The notes under the pieces are model-generated. The model saw nothing but the letters and a program-made list of their open reading frames with translations, had not been told where the DNA came from and ran no database searches. Below, piece by piece: positions 35,163-45,774 of a stretch of 64,000 bases of DNA; the first letter of the stretch is position 1; each line of letters starts with the position of its first letter. Source of the DNA: Tulasnella sp. 424. Lineage: Eukaryota; Basidiomycota; Agaricomycetes; Cantharellales; Tulasnellaceae. The position numbers were made by a program, and so were the translations under genes. The stretch is taken from NCBI GenBank assembly GCA_019633425.1, contig WSUB01000085.1, positions 117,553 to 181,552 of the forward strand, read 5' to 3'.

Positions 35163-38100
35163 TGTCGAACCCACCCACATTTGGATTCGCCGGCTTCGGG
35201 AACCCAACTTCAAACAACACTAATCCGAGCGGAGGAAGTGGCAGCAGCACTGCCCAACAGCCTAGCACAGGTCTCTTCGGGGCTACCAACCCTTCAACTG
35301 CTACTGCTACCGCTACACCTGGGAACTTATTTGGAGGAGCATCCTCGAGCACAGCCCCAAAGCCGTTTACAGGGTTTGGATTTGGAACAGCGGGAACCTC
35401 GACCGCGGCACCTACAGCTGGTGGGCTGTTTGGCGGTGGAAGCTTAACAACCCCTGCTACAGCCACTGCCGCCGGGTCGACCAACACCGCTAATACTAGC
35501 ACCGCACCTACTTTGAATACTGGAGCTCCATCCCTGTTTGGTGCAGCTGCTTCCAAACCTGGTGGTCTATTTGGAAGTACGCCTGCCCCCACGGGCACTG
35601 CCGCGCCTGCTGCAACTGGAGGATTGTTTGGCACGGCAACTCCGTCTGCAACTACCGCTCCAACAGGTCGGATCCTTTTCCTCGTCACGTCATCATCACA
35701 AACTATTCTATAGAGATACAGTGTGTATTGACTGGTGTGAAAAACTCAAAATTTAGGCGGCCTATTTGGTGGTGCAAACCTCTTTGGCGGTGTTAAACCT
35801 GCCACTGCTCCTCCTACAACCTCCACGACACCTGCTCCAGGTGAGTTCTAATCCGCATAAGGACCTTATTTATCCGTCTCAATAACTAATAAAAAACCGA
35901 ATGTGTGTCTGTGTTAAATTGTAGGCGCTTTGACGTCGACGGCTGGACAAGCCTCGACCACGACCGCTGGTACGTGTTCAAAAAAGCTTCGGTCTGTGTC
36001 TCTCCGCTCATTTGGGGTGATTATTTTACCCATATTACAGCACCCCCTGGTGGCCTTTTCGGACTGGGTGCTCCCAAACCTGCGGATACTTCTTCCTCAA
36101 CACGTACGTTAACCCATTTCACATTTTTGTTTTTCAACCCAAACACTCAAAGCAAATTACCATCGGATATCCATGAAATCTTGGTTTATTGATTACCGAC
36201 TGTGGATCCTCGGTTTATTTTCTTCTCCAAATAGCCGTTCCTGCTTCGACATCGTTGTTCGCTAACTTTGGAAAACCTCCTGGGACCACTCCAGCTTCTG
36301 CCACTACCCCAAGTACTGGTATGCCGTCCTTCTACAAGCTTTCACGTTCTCTGTTACTCACTCATTGGCTACGTTTCCCTTTCCGTCCCTTTTCATCCCT
36401 GAAACTTGACCCATGGACCGATAGCGATACCAAATCTCTTTGGAGGACCTGCCAAAGACGCATCAAAGGATACTGCCGCTCCCACTAGCACCAATTCGAC
36501 TACCACGGCGCCTAGTTTTGGGGGCTTCACCCTGGGGGCCGCTCCTGCTGGGATCAACAGGGATTCCAAAGACCCGGCGAAAGGTAATGCAGAAAAAAAG
36601 CTTATCAAGTTCCCCGTCCCTATTGCGCCATTTAAACACCACGTTTTTCTCCTTTGCTTTGAACGTGTATCTCATGTCTCGTTCTTTGATAGATGCTACC
36701 GCGAGCTCGATCACAGGAGCAGCTACCACAGCTCCGGCGATTCCATCCCTTTTCGGTGGAGTGAAACCACCTGGTACCGCGGCCACTTCTTTAACTGCGA
36801 CTCCCGCTCTTGGTGCGTCGGCTAGCACAACAGCAGGTGCGTTTGTACTTCAAGGAAATCGGTCATCCATCGGCGTGGAGCCTCCTAAGGAGCCGCTTCC
36901 CCGATGTTCTCTTGTAATGAAGCGGGATTACTGAAGCCGTTCGCTTCCCCTTCTTTACATTTACGTCATTTCCTATCGCAGCTCCAGCATTTGGGAATCT
37001 GTTTGGAGGAAACAAAGATGCCAAAGGGGATACGACCACTGCGGCCACAACTAAACGTACGTCTACACATTCATCTCTTCTCCATTCCACGTGCCCCGAT
37101 GCGGATGCGTCGCACTTTCTTGTCCGATCGATTGGGTCTGCATGAGGTCCTGACGTGTGTTGGGTTTTTTTTTGGGACCAGCCCCTGCTCTCTTCGGCAC
37201 TCCAGCGGCAACATCTACCACGGCTCCCGGTGCGACTGGAACTGGAACTTCTGCAACAGGCGCTAGCGGGGCGACTGCCCCTGGTGCAACGTCTTCCATC
37301 GCACCAGCCGCCGCAACGACGGCCACGACCGCTGCAGCGACCTCAGCCACAACAGCACCTCCACTTTTACCTCCCTCAGTCTTGAAGGGCAAAACGCTCG
37401 AAGAGATCGTCGATTCGTGGGGTACTGATTTGGAGAAACAAGCTGGCGAGTTCAAACGGATCGCTGGGGAGGTCCAAGAATGGGATCGGGTGTTGATGGA
37501 TAACGGCAACCAGGTGAGGAACGCCGAAAGGGCCGATGCCCTCGCTGTGCTGACCGATTCTACCTTCATCGCAAAGATCGCCACGCTCTATGCCCTCGTT
37601 CTTCAAGCGGAGAAGACCCAAAGCGACGTTGAAAAGTCTCTGGATCATATCGAAGAGCAACAGAGACAGCTGTCGAATACTCTTGATGGATACGAAAAGG
37701 GTACGATGGACATCTTGGACTCTCAAGGGATGAGAACGACAGATGTGGGTCCTGCTGATACTGAACGGGATAAGAAGTAAGTCGTCCAGCATCTGGTGTG
37801 CAGGATCACATGGCTGACCGGTTCGCGCTGCTCTTTTGACAGTTACATGCTCGCAACGTCTCTAAACCAACAACTGGACGACCTGGCAAGGAACCTGTCT
37901 GCCATGGTCGACGAAGTCAACAGCGTCACAGCCACCTCTCAACATGGTCACGCTGCGAAGATGAAGCCCACGGACAACACCACTTCCCTCGCAACCACCA
38001 CCGCCACCGGCCAGGGTGACGTTACGATGGAAGACGCCGACGCTATGGATCCGATGAGCCAGATCCAGGCGATCTTAAATGCCCATCTCGATTCGCTTTC

Positions 38101-38308
38101 CTGGATCAACGGTAGCGTCCGAGAGTTGGAAGGCAAAGTGGTAGATTTGGAGGGCAAATTCGGGGGCGTGTTGCCTCCTTCGGAGGAGAGGCAGCAGCGC
38201 CCTGCGCGTGGTGGCGGAATGCTTCAGCAACACTCGACCTTGTTGGAAGGCAGTGGAAGCACGTTGGGAGGGTCTCGCTATGGCATGTCCAGTAGCTTCA
38301 GGAGATAA
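35163..38308 (+). CDS. Nucleoporin NSP1/NUP62 homologue
   Basis: Central-channel component of the nuclear pore. The first exons encode an FG-repeat domain (TFGFAGFGNP, GLFGATNP, GLFGGG, NLFGGV, SLFANFGKP) in a Thr/Ala/Pro-rich background, broken by about eight small introns. The last two exons encode the conserved coiled-coil domain: LKGKTLEEIVDSWGTDLEKQ, QEWDRVLMDNGNQV, LYALVLQAEKTQSDVEKSLD, IEEQQRQLSNTLDGYE, and a tail ending SSSFRR. This C-terminal block is diagnostic of NSP1/NUP62, which anchors to the NUP54/NUP58 partners. The start ATG at 35163 begins MSNPPTFGF. The gene is convergent with the next one. Confidence 0.92.
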
Positions 38309-38753
38309 AAACTCGCGCGCGAGGCATGGCACTTTGTACTCCGGGATAATCCATAAAATGTATATATAGAAATCGATGAAACCGGTCTCGAAAAGGGCAT
38401 TTTACTGTGCTATGAGGAGGGACTTATATGATACAGAGTTGAGTAGGGGCGGGTCCGAAATTGGAAGTTGAACATGAAGAGTAGCGCAAAGCGTAACGTG
38501 GCAGCACATGGACAAAGAAAACAAAAAAAACGAAAAAGACACAAAAGAACCAAGGGAAGATGAGGGCTGACTCACATGTAAGAGAACGACGAAGAGTGGT
38601 ATCGTATCATACTGGGAGCAAAAAAAAATAGTAGAAAGAATCCAACATGTTGCGAAAGGAAAGTTGCGAGAAATTCGAAATATATATGAAGATGACTGAA
38701 AGTGATATCTCCGTCAGCAAACTTGTGTTTTCGCTTGGACCGATATACTGACC

Positions 38754-39767
38754 TCAAAATTGCATATTCTCATCACTGTCTGGCATATCAACCTCTGCCT
38801 CCATTGCCATCCTCCTAGTCCGAATGTCCGCAGGGCTCAGATAAGTCCCGTAGGTCGGTTCTCGAGTTTTCACTGCGCGCGGAGTCGCCGACATGTCCCT
38901 CAAACCCAAACCCGTCCGTGTTGATGTTGGGGGTAACGGTGCCTTGAACCCCCCTCCTGACGAAGATACCGGTTTTTTCCTCCGTGGTGGAGGCACGTTT
39001 TCTTTGTCCTCTAGTTCCGTCTCGAACAAGTCCTCCGCCTCCGCCGCTAATGCTGCTGCTGTTGATGATCCATATGGTACTGGTGAAGGGGAGGTAGCTC
39101 GAGCGAGGTTCCGTCGTTTGGGGGTTGGAGACTTTGTTGGGGACGGAGCTCCCCCGCTCACTGCCAGCCCTCCAGTTGATGACGACGAATCAGTCGACCG
39201 CAGTCTTTTCAGCGATGCGGGTCGAGTTACTGGTCCGTCATCTGCAAAGGACATTGGGCTGTCGACGATTTCGGGTGAAGGGGCGAGAGGGCGAGGGCGT
39301 GTTCGAGAGAATTGGGGTGTTGACGGGTTGGCGGTTGCGTCGACCGAGAGTTTTGATGCCGAACGGGAGGACGTGGTTGGACTTGAGACCAGTGAAGAGG
39401 ACGAGGATGAGGAGACAGATGAATAATTTGAGCTGGAAGCGCTGCTGGAGCTGCTGTGGTGCTGGGGGGTGGATGCCATTGCGACCTGGACCATATCCGC
39501 TGCGAGCTGGCTCATCACAGACGAACCACCCCCACTCCTAGGTGTATCCGCTGCAGATGCAAAGAGTAACCTCCTTGCTGGACTCTTTGAAGAGGAAGAA
39601 GGGGATAAAAGGCCTTCAGCTGCCAAGATTCGTCTTTTGGGGGGGCTGAGGATTCCAGCTGGGCTGAGCGATGCCGCCTTTTTGAACTTGTTGCTCGACT
39701 CTGCCTCGACTGGAAGATATCGAGAGAGTGGGAGTTCGCCGAGGGGTTGTCGCTGAGCTTGAGCCAT
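38754..39767 (-). CDS. Ser/Pro-rich protein with KEN box, function unknown
   Basis: A single-exon frame of 337 codons. The start ATG at 39767 (MAQAQRQPLGELPLSRYLP) is chosen over the upstream frame because upstream is a purine-rich 5' leader. The protein is low in complexity (poly-Ser runs) with many Ser/Thr-Pro sites (SPTKSPTPKRR, SPAGILSPPKRR), a KEN motif (EDKENVPPP), a conserved-looking C-terminal block (REPTYGTYLSPADIRTRRMA) and an acidic end (PDSDENMQF). KEN boxes mark targets of the anaphase-promoting complex and SP/TP sites suit CDKs, so a cell-cycle role is possible. No family was recognised. Confidence 0.65.
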   Translation of the reverse strand: MAQAQRQPLGELPLSRYLPVEAESSNKFKKAASLSPAGILSPPKRRILAAEGLLSPSSSSKSPARRLLFASAADTPRSGGGSSVMSQLAADMVQVAMASTPQHHSSSSSASSSNYSSVSSSSSSSLVSSPTTSSRSASKLSVDATANPSTPQFSRTRPRPLAPSPEIVDSPMSFADDGPVTRPASLKRLRSTDSSSSTGGLAVSGGAPSPTKSPTPKRRNLARATSPSPVPYGSSTAAALAAEAEDLFETELEDKENVPPPRRKKPVSSSGGGFKAPLPPTSTRTGLGLRDMSATPRAVKTREPTYGTYLSPADIRTRRMAMEAEVDMPDSDENMQF

Positions 39768-42031
39768 AGTGGTGAGTGAGAGAGGGGGGGGGAGAAGGAG
39801 GGGGATGTCGTTGTTGTTGTTGAATAAGTAGAGGAGAGGGAGAGAGAGACTGTGGTGGGTGTACGGTGTTATGAGATAAAAAAACGCGTGTTGGACGCGT
39901 CGCGAATTCAAACTCCGCAATGTTTGTCGTGTGAACCAACTTTGTTGTTGTCCCCCTCTCAACACTCGAACCTCGCCTGCCCCTCGCCTCACCTCTCAAA
40001 GGGTTCGAACGAGCCTTGAATCACGTTCTTATCTTTTCAAAACATTCGCTTATTTATTCTATCAGTCCTGGTTGCAATAGGGAAACCCATTCTGGTTGAC
40101 GAGCGAGATGCTCAAAGGCTCGAACGCGTCAGGGTTTTGCCCTAGGTGCACAATGGCATGACCTTGTTTTCCTCTACGATAATGGCAGGTTCGAACAACC
40201 TAGTGGGAGATCTTGCGACTAGTGATGTCCTTGCATTGTTGAGGTGTGTCTGGGTTGGAACGCACATGGCGGTTGTTGGGTTGGTTCGGCAAGATGGACG
40301 GAGGTCGGTGTTATCGGTTGCACTTCGTATCTCAGCTACGTCGAGATCACACCTGTCGGAAACCTCAACCATGCTCGTATGTCCGCTCTAACCACCGTGT
40401 GTCTAGTTAGGTATCGGTTCTGCATTGGCTCTTATCCGAAATTGCCATGAGTATCGCGCTGTTTTCGCCTCCGGTCTGAATAAAGGTAACTTCAACCCTC
40501 CATTATATTACCTTGCTCCAATTTCACCCCAAATTTCAGTTTCGATACGAACTATGGAGCATCAACTACCTTCGTCTACTCCCATGCTTTCGGTCTCCGT
40601 ACACCCGACCGTCGCGCAATTTAGACTCACAGCCCTGTCCACACTCGAACCAAGCCAAGTAATTCACCTCATCATTCCCAAGGCCCAGGGAACCGCCTAA
40701 ACCGTTTTTCCAAGACTTAATTCCCTTTAGATCTCGTAAGTGTACCTGAGATACACATACATATCATCTTTGTTGGAAGTTCACTTGCGTCATTACGCCC
40801 CCATCTCCTGTGGATCAGCGTCCAGCGGCGTACTAGTCTCACCAATCGCTCGGCTCAAATCAAGAAAAAAATAACGGATTTCACAGGGTTATATTCTTTG
40901 CGCGTGTCGGGTTGATATCGTCCGCCCAGGCTTTTCCGCTTCAAGTTAAGGCTCGGAACTTTTGCTGAGCCGATAGTCCAAATGCTCCTCCGAGGACTTC
41001 AGAAACAAATCAATGCCGTGTTTCATTCGGAGATCTTCTCCGCTAGCTTTTGATCAAAGCATTTTTCTCTTTTTCTTTCTTATGACGAGGACCGATGGAC
41101 AGGTTTTCAAGGTGGAAGGAACCCTTTGCCATCTTCTCCTCGGGTCAAGTCTTCAATTCCACTTTCTCCCACTAGATCGGCTTCGCAGATCCTTCCGAAT
41201 AACTCTCACCAACGGATTCTCAATCCCGGTTGGCAGATCTAGACGCGTGAATCTGGACAGCGAGTCCCGGTGCTCGTCTCTATCTCCCTCAACATGTGTA
41301 CCCGTCCTCAGCCTGATGGGGAAGGCGGGTACAAGCGAGGAGACCGAGGCGCGCGTCAGATCCACCGAGCCCCCTTTATCTTGCTTTCCTGCATACGCCG
41401 CATCCACATCAGATGAACATTGACATGCGGCTCCACCCGGTAGATTCGTATCGGGGCGAGCGTATTTGGAGTGGCGAACGGACCCCCCAGGCGAGGTACC
41501 CGGAGACATTCGGGATGGAGTGAAACAGCAATGTGTATCGTACCGCTTTAAACAGAAGCAGAATCGGAGTCGGCAGGTCCACCACTGAACCGCCGAAACG
41601 TGATTTTAAGCAAGCACGACTTTTTATATATGTCTCTCAGTCCTCGCGTCATAAACTCATTAGGGAATAATCGTCATATCCACCTTCAGACGGAAAAGGA
41701 GAGAATCGCCCCGTTGCACCACACTAGAAGGTCTTGCAGAGAAGACAAAATGAAAATTGATAATTAATTAAGACGAGACATCAACACGAGGGGGAATACG
41801 TGCCAGTCCAGTTTGGAGTACAACAAAACCAGGAAGAACAAAGAGCGCGGGGAAACAAGGAGGAAAAGAAACAATATCACATGGCTTTGTCGTATGTACG
41901 TGCAGACGTGAGGTGCGGACCCGAAACGGGATAATTGGCGAGGTCATTTACACCTATGTACGGTTAGAGATTCGGGGGTTTGACAATAATGAATCCATAC
42001 CTTTGTGTTTTCCATTTCAATTAGACCAAAT
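39768..42031. other. Intergenic region with no clear gene; weak BTB-like trace near 41082-41150
   Basis: No convincing multi-exon gene was found. At 41082 an ATG opens MTRTDGQVFKVEGTLCHLL, which resembles the first strand-turn of basidiomycete BTB/POZ proteins (DGxVFKVEGTLF) but does not continue as a BTB domain in any frame. It may be a relic. A purine-rich tract at 39775-39850 is the 5' leader of the KEN-box gene. Confidence 0.35.
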
Positions 42032-43550
42032 TCATCGCCTTCTCCTACCATCCCTCCAGTCCTCCACAACCACGTATGATCGAGTAGCGCCCCTCAGTCT
42101 ATCCCGTAAAGAGAGGGGGGTATGCGTCGCATAGTAGCGCAACGTCAAGGTTGGAGTAGCCTCGGAATCGGAACTCGGGGGTGTGGCCGCCTGTTGTTGT
42201 TGTTGTTGTTGCTGTTGAGCCTGCTGTTGAGCCTGCTGTTGGGCCTGCTGCTCATAAACCTTCTGATAAGCCTGCTGCTGAGCTTGCTCATAAGCCTTCT
42301 GATAAGCCTGCTGCTGAGCCTGCTGCTGAGCCTGCTGCTGAGCCTGCTGATAGGCCTGCTGCTGGGCCTGCTGCTGGGCCTGCTGCTGGGCCTGCTGCTG
42401 GGCTGGCGGCGGCTGTTGGTAAAGATGCTGATGAGCATGTCGGTGGTGGAAGAGGTGATGGTGGTTATGCGTTTGAGCGTGGGCGTGTGCATGATGATGA
42501 TGACGATGGGCGTGGGTATAGGCCTGGGCATTCGGTTGGGCATAGGCCTGGGCATTCGGTTGGGCATTCGGCTGGGCATTTGGCTGGGCATTTGGCTGAG
42601 CGTTCGGTTGAGCATTCGGTTGCGACTGTGCTCCAGCGTTGTTGTTGCCGTTGCCGTTGTTGTTGTTATTGGTGTTAGGGGTCTCAGTGTGGTGAAAGTG
42701 AGCGTGATGATGATGGAGAGGCTGTTGGTGCAGATCTCCTTCGTACACTCGATGCCCTGCCTGCTGCTGCCCATTCTTCCCCGAATTCGTCGTCGCTCCA
42801 GCGGCCGAAGCCGGTGCTCCAGGCAATCCACGAACAATTGTGTGATGAACAGTGTTTGTGCTCGGCGGTCTACCAAAGACTCGAAGAACGGTGGCGAAAC
42901 CTGATTTGGGAAGAGTGGGTTGTACGTTGTTGTCCCGGAATAGGTCGGAAAGCGCAGAAGATCCGAAACCAGAGAGGAGAGGTGGAAAAGACGACTATTA
43001 GAGAAACTCGGGCATATTCAAGAAACGCTAATCCAAACTTACTTAGCCAGAATAAAGCCACTATGGCGATGATGAGGACATCTTCCTCGACCGCTTTCAT
43101 AAGCCGACCTCCCCGGCGGTAATCGGCCAGTACACTGCCCACCCGACATCCACTATTAGAGTCCACTTCAATGATGAAAAATCAAGCAAAAATTGCGCAC
43201 ATTCCAATAAGACCTCCCAATGCGACGGCCGCAATAGACGTCTGGATGAATCCTGCTACATCTGAGGGACAATGTGAAAATCGACGTCAGCCACATACAC
43301 ACGCACCGCTTAGCACGAAAACCGAAGATGAAAACTTACGAGACGATGCTGGTAATAGGAGTAATGTCGAATAATGCAATGACAGTGCCAGCACCGTCGC
43401 TATTGAGGCATGGGATTTTCGGTCGTCAGTATATCGCTCATCATCGCCCACCAAGGGTGCATTGTTCCTTGTCGTCCCCCGAGATTATCATGACTTTCGG
43501 TACTCACTGTAAGTGGCTACCCGAAGGAAACGAGGTCGAAGTAGAGCCAT
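42032..43550 (-). CDS. MARVEL-like membrane protein with His/Gln/Asn-rich tail
   Basis: Multi-exon gene. Exon 1 (43550-43508, MALLRPRFLRVATY) ends in the same codon phase as exon 1 of the neighbouring gene at 45175. Later exons give hydrophobic segments: VLALSLHYSTLLLL, SIAAVALGGLIGMCAIFAWF, and EEDVLIIAIVALFWL, with a charged stretch (VLADYRRGGRLMKAV) between. The last exon encodes about 260 residues of low complexity: an HHHHAHFHH cluster, seven or so QPNA repeats, HAHAHAQTHNHHH, then about 20 (Q)QQA repeats and a poly-Gln run, ending in a basic tail. The membrane part suggests a plasma-membrane four-helix protein and the tail is prion-like in composition. Exon 2 phasing is the weakest part. 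Confidence 0.62.
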
Positions 43551-44027
43551 CTTGAGACTGCTACTAAACTGCTTGGAGAGGCGGCGAAGGGAAGGGACGA
43601 AGAGAGAAGGTGGACACGGATAGCGCTTGAAGTGGGATGACGATGAGAGGGGGAAGAAGGGTGAAAAGGCTTTTTCTTACACCTTGTGGGAAACACGGGA
43701 GGTATGGGTGCGCTAGTCGGCCCTATGACACGAGGCAGCTTCGTTAGTGCGACGGCCGGCGCGAGCGAATGAGAGTGTGCGTTGTCCTCAAGTGAGGCGT
43801 ATCACACGGACGAATAAGACCCCGCCTTCTCGCCATTGCGCGTAACACCCAAGGTAACGCCGATTATCCCCGTGAATTGTCACACTCCCTATAGAGAACA
43901 ACGTCGTGCGTGAAACATAACCCGAAAAAATCTCATTTATGAACTATTCTACAGAGTGATATATCGACTAAAACAAGCCCGGTGAGATGGGAAGAATATG
44001 CTGCTATTTTACGGTAGCTCTGCTACT

Positions 44028-45175
44028 TTAGTAGGCTGGGGAAATTGGCATGCCAGTGGGGACCTGGCGGACTTGACCGTTCTCGATAATGACTCTGGAG
44101 AAGAGGTATATCAGTTTCAAGATGCTTAGAGCATTGGGGCAGCGTAACGTACTCGTGACCAGGAAGCTGGTGGATGACGTTGCCGCTGTACTGGGGTTGC
44201 CCAACCATCTCCGGGACGGGGTAGCCGTGATGGTGACGATCATCGCCAAATTGGCCGAACCAAGGGAGTTCCGAGACGGAAGCACCCCAGACTCCCATAA
44301 CACCGCGAGCATGGAGGTTGATGATCAACGCGAGCAAGATGATGAGGCAAACAAGTACTGAAGACGAGTCCTTATTAGAAACGGCGGCGAAGTCGACGAA
44401 GCCGAGATTAAGGACTTACAAATGCCAAACGTTGCAAACGAGAAGGCCATGATCGCTTTCATTTCACGGCACCAGGCCATCGCGGAATCTAAGCGAAGAA
44501 AGGATAAGGTTAGCACGGAGCCAAAATAGAGTTAACGGAACTGCTGCGCACAGTGGCCGCCATTTTGGGTTTGCTTGCTAAAAGAAGAAGCGATATTAAT
44601 AATACAGCTACCACGGCGCCCGAAGTGGTTGGAACTCACAGTTGACCAGAGAGCGTCTCGCATTGAACGTATCCGATGATGTCTGCGCTGTAGGCACCGA
44701 GAGCTTCCCGTACCCACAATAACAACATCAGGCCACAACACCCAATCTGGAAATTTCCTTATTACTCACCAAGCCAGAGGATAGTGAAGATCGCAATTCC
44801 AATCACATCAAACCGAGGTTGAGATCTCAGACAGAGCGCAGCCAGTCCCAATATCGTCAAGCATGAGCAGACAAGTGCGTAAACGATGAACGGCCCTGGG
44901 TACGTTCAAACCACCAATCAGCAAAAAAAGGCGATCGGTGGCGTTCTGGACGTCAAACTCACTGTACTGCCAGACGTTAACGAACTTGGTGGCTTGGTGC
45001 GCTGCGATACCTAGTACTGAGATGGCGCACACAATGCACCACGCTATATGCAGCAGTCCCGACCGGGTCAGTCAAATGTCACCACGCCGAGGCCTCGAGG
45101 CACGCCGATCCTCGAGAGACGCTCCAAATACTCACTATAAGCACTCCAGCGTACGATACGGAAAGTGTTCGTCAT
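44028..45175 (-). CDS. MARVEL-like four-helix membrane protein
   Basis: Start MTNTFRIVRWSAY (45175), then spliced exons with four hydrophobic segments: TWCIVCAISVLGIAAH, FIVYALVCSCLTILGLAALC, VIGIAIFTILWLALGAYSAD and, after AMAWCREMKAIMAF, VCLIILLALIINLHA. The motif ALGAYSADIIGYVQCETL and the Cys pair (here and in AWC) are typical of fungal MARVEL proteins, which act in membrane organisation. A cytosolic His/Pro-rich tail ends in QVRQVPTGMPISPAY and stop at 44028. It lies in tandem with the gene at 43550-42032 and shares the position of its first intron, so the two are probably old duplicates. Confidence 0.75.
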
Positions 45176-45774
45176 TCGTTAGATGGATTCGTAGATCGTG
45201 TTTGGGGGAGAAGGAGATGCGGTCGTAATTAAAATGTTCGTTCAAAGTCGGGACTCGAATATCTTTGGGTGTGGGAGGGTGTAGAGAGAGCAGAGTCAGA
45301 AAGACAAAAGAGATGCGTGGGTAGATACGTTAAGATTACGGACCTTCAGGCTGTGCGGAGACAAGGTGCTTCGTGCTGCACAAGAGGCAGGAGGGAGACT
45401 GAGGGAGGCAAGGTTGTCTGCGGCACGGAGAACTTGAACCCACGTGCCTTGCCTGGGAACGCCCTGATACTGCAGACGCCCATCCATAAACAACGAACAA
45501 GAGAATGGGGATCAAGCCTCAAAGCAACATGATATGACCACCAGAGTCAGACCCACTTGATAACAGAGTCAGACCCACTTGATAACAAAGTCAGCGAGGC
45601 TTCAGAAATACGTAAGTAAAGCATGGCATGGCATTCACATTGGCAGGTAAAACCAGTACAGATTGGCAGTATATACGACGAGAACTTCTTCAAATTGACC
45701 CGAGGGGTCGGGGATGACAGTGAAGCAGGCAAGCAGCGTGAGGACAGAGGCAAAGTAGGAAACTCAACGATGAC
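45176..45774. other. Intergenic region with a 22-nt direct repeat
   Basis: No gene is seen. The 22-mer made of CAGAGTCAGACCC followed by ACTTGATAA occurs twice in a row at 45543-45586. The region lies between the 5' end of the membrane protein gene and the 3' end of Argonaute gene 3. Confidence 0.55.

Noticed and set aside
40000..40210. GGTTCGAAC-like motifs suggesting a tRNA
   Set aside because: No acceptor stem or D-arm could be paired around them. No tRNA was found in the window by eye.
40142..40700. Short + strand frames near 40.2-40.7 kb
   Set aside because: No consistent splicing or family could be found; compositionally they look non-coding.
41082..41423. Possible BTB/POZ gene start (DGQVFKVEGTL)
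   Set aside because: Only about 12 residues fit. No later BTB motif was found in any frame, so it is noted as a trace in the intergenic entry only.
42122..42904. Long + strand frame with leucine and glycine/isoleucine repeats opposite the Gln-rich exon
   Set aside because: It is the mirror of the CAG and QPNA repeats on the - strand. The - strand frame fits the splice pattern of the membrane-protein gene.
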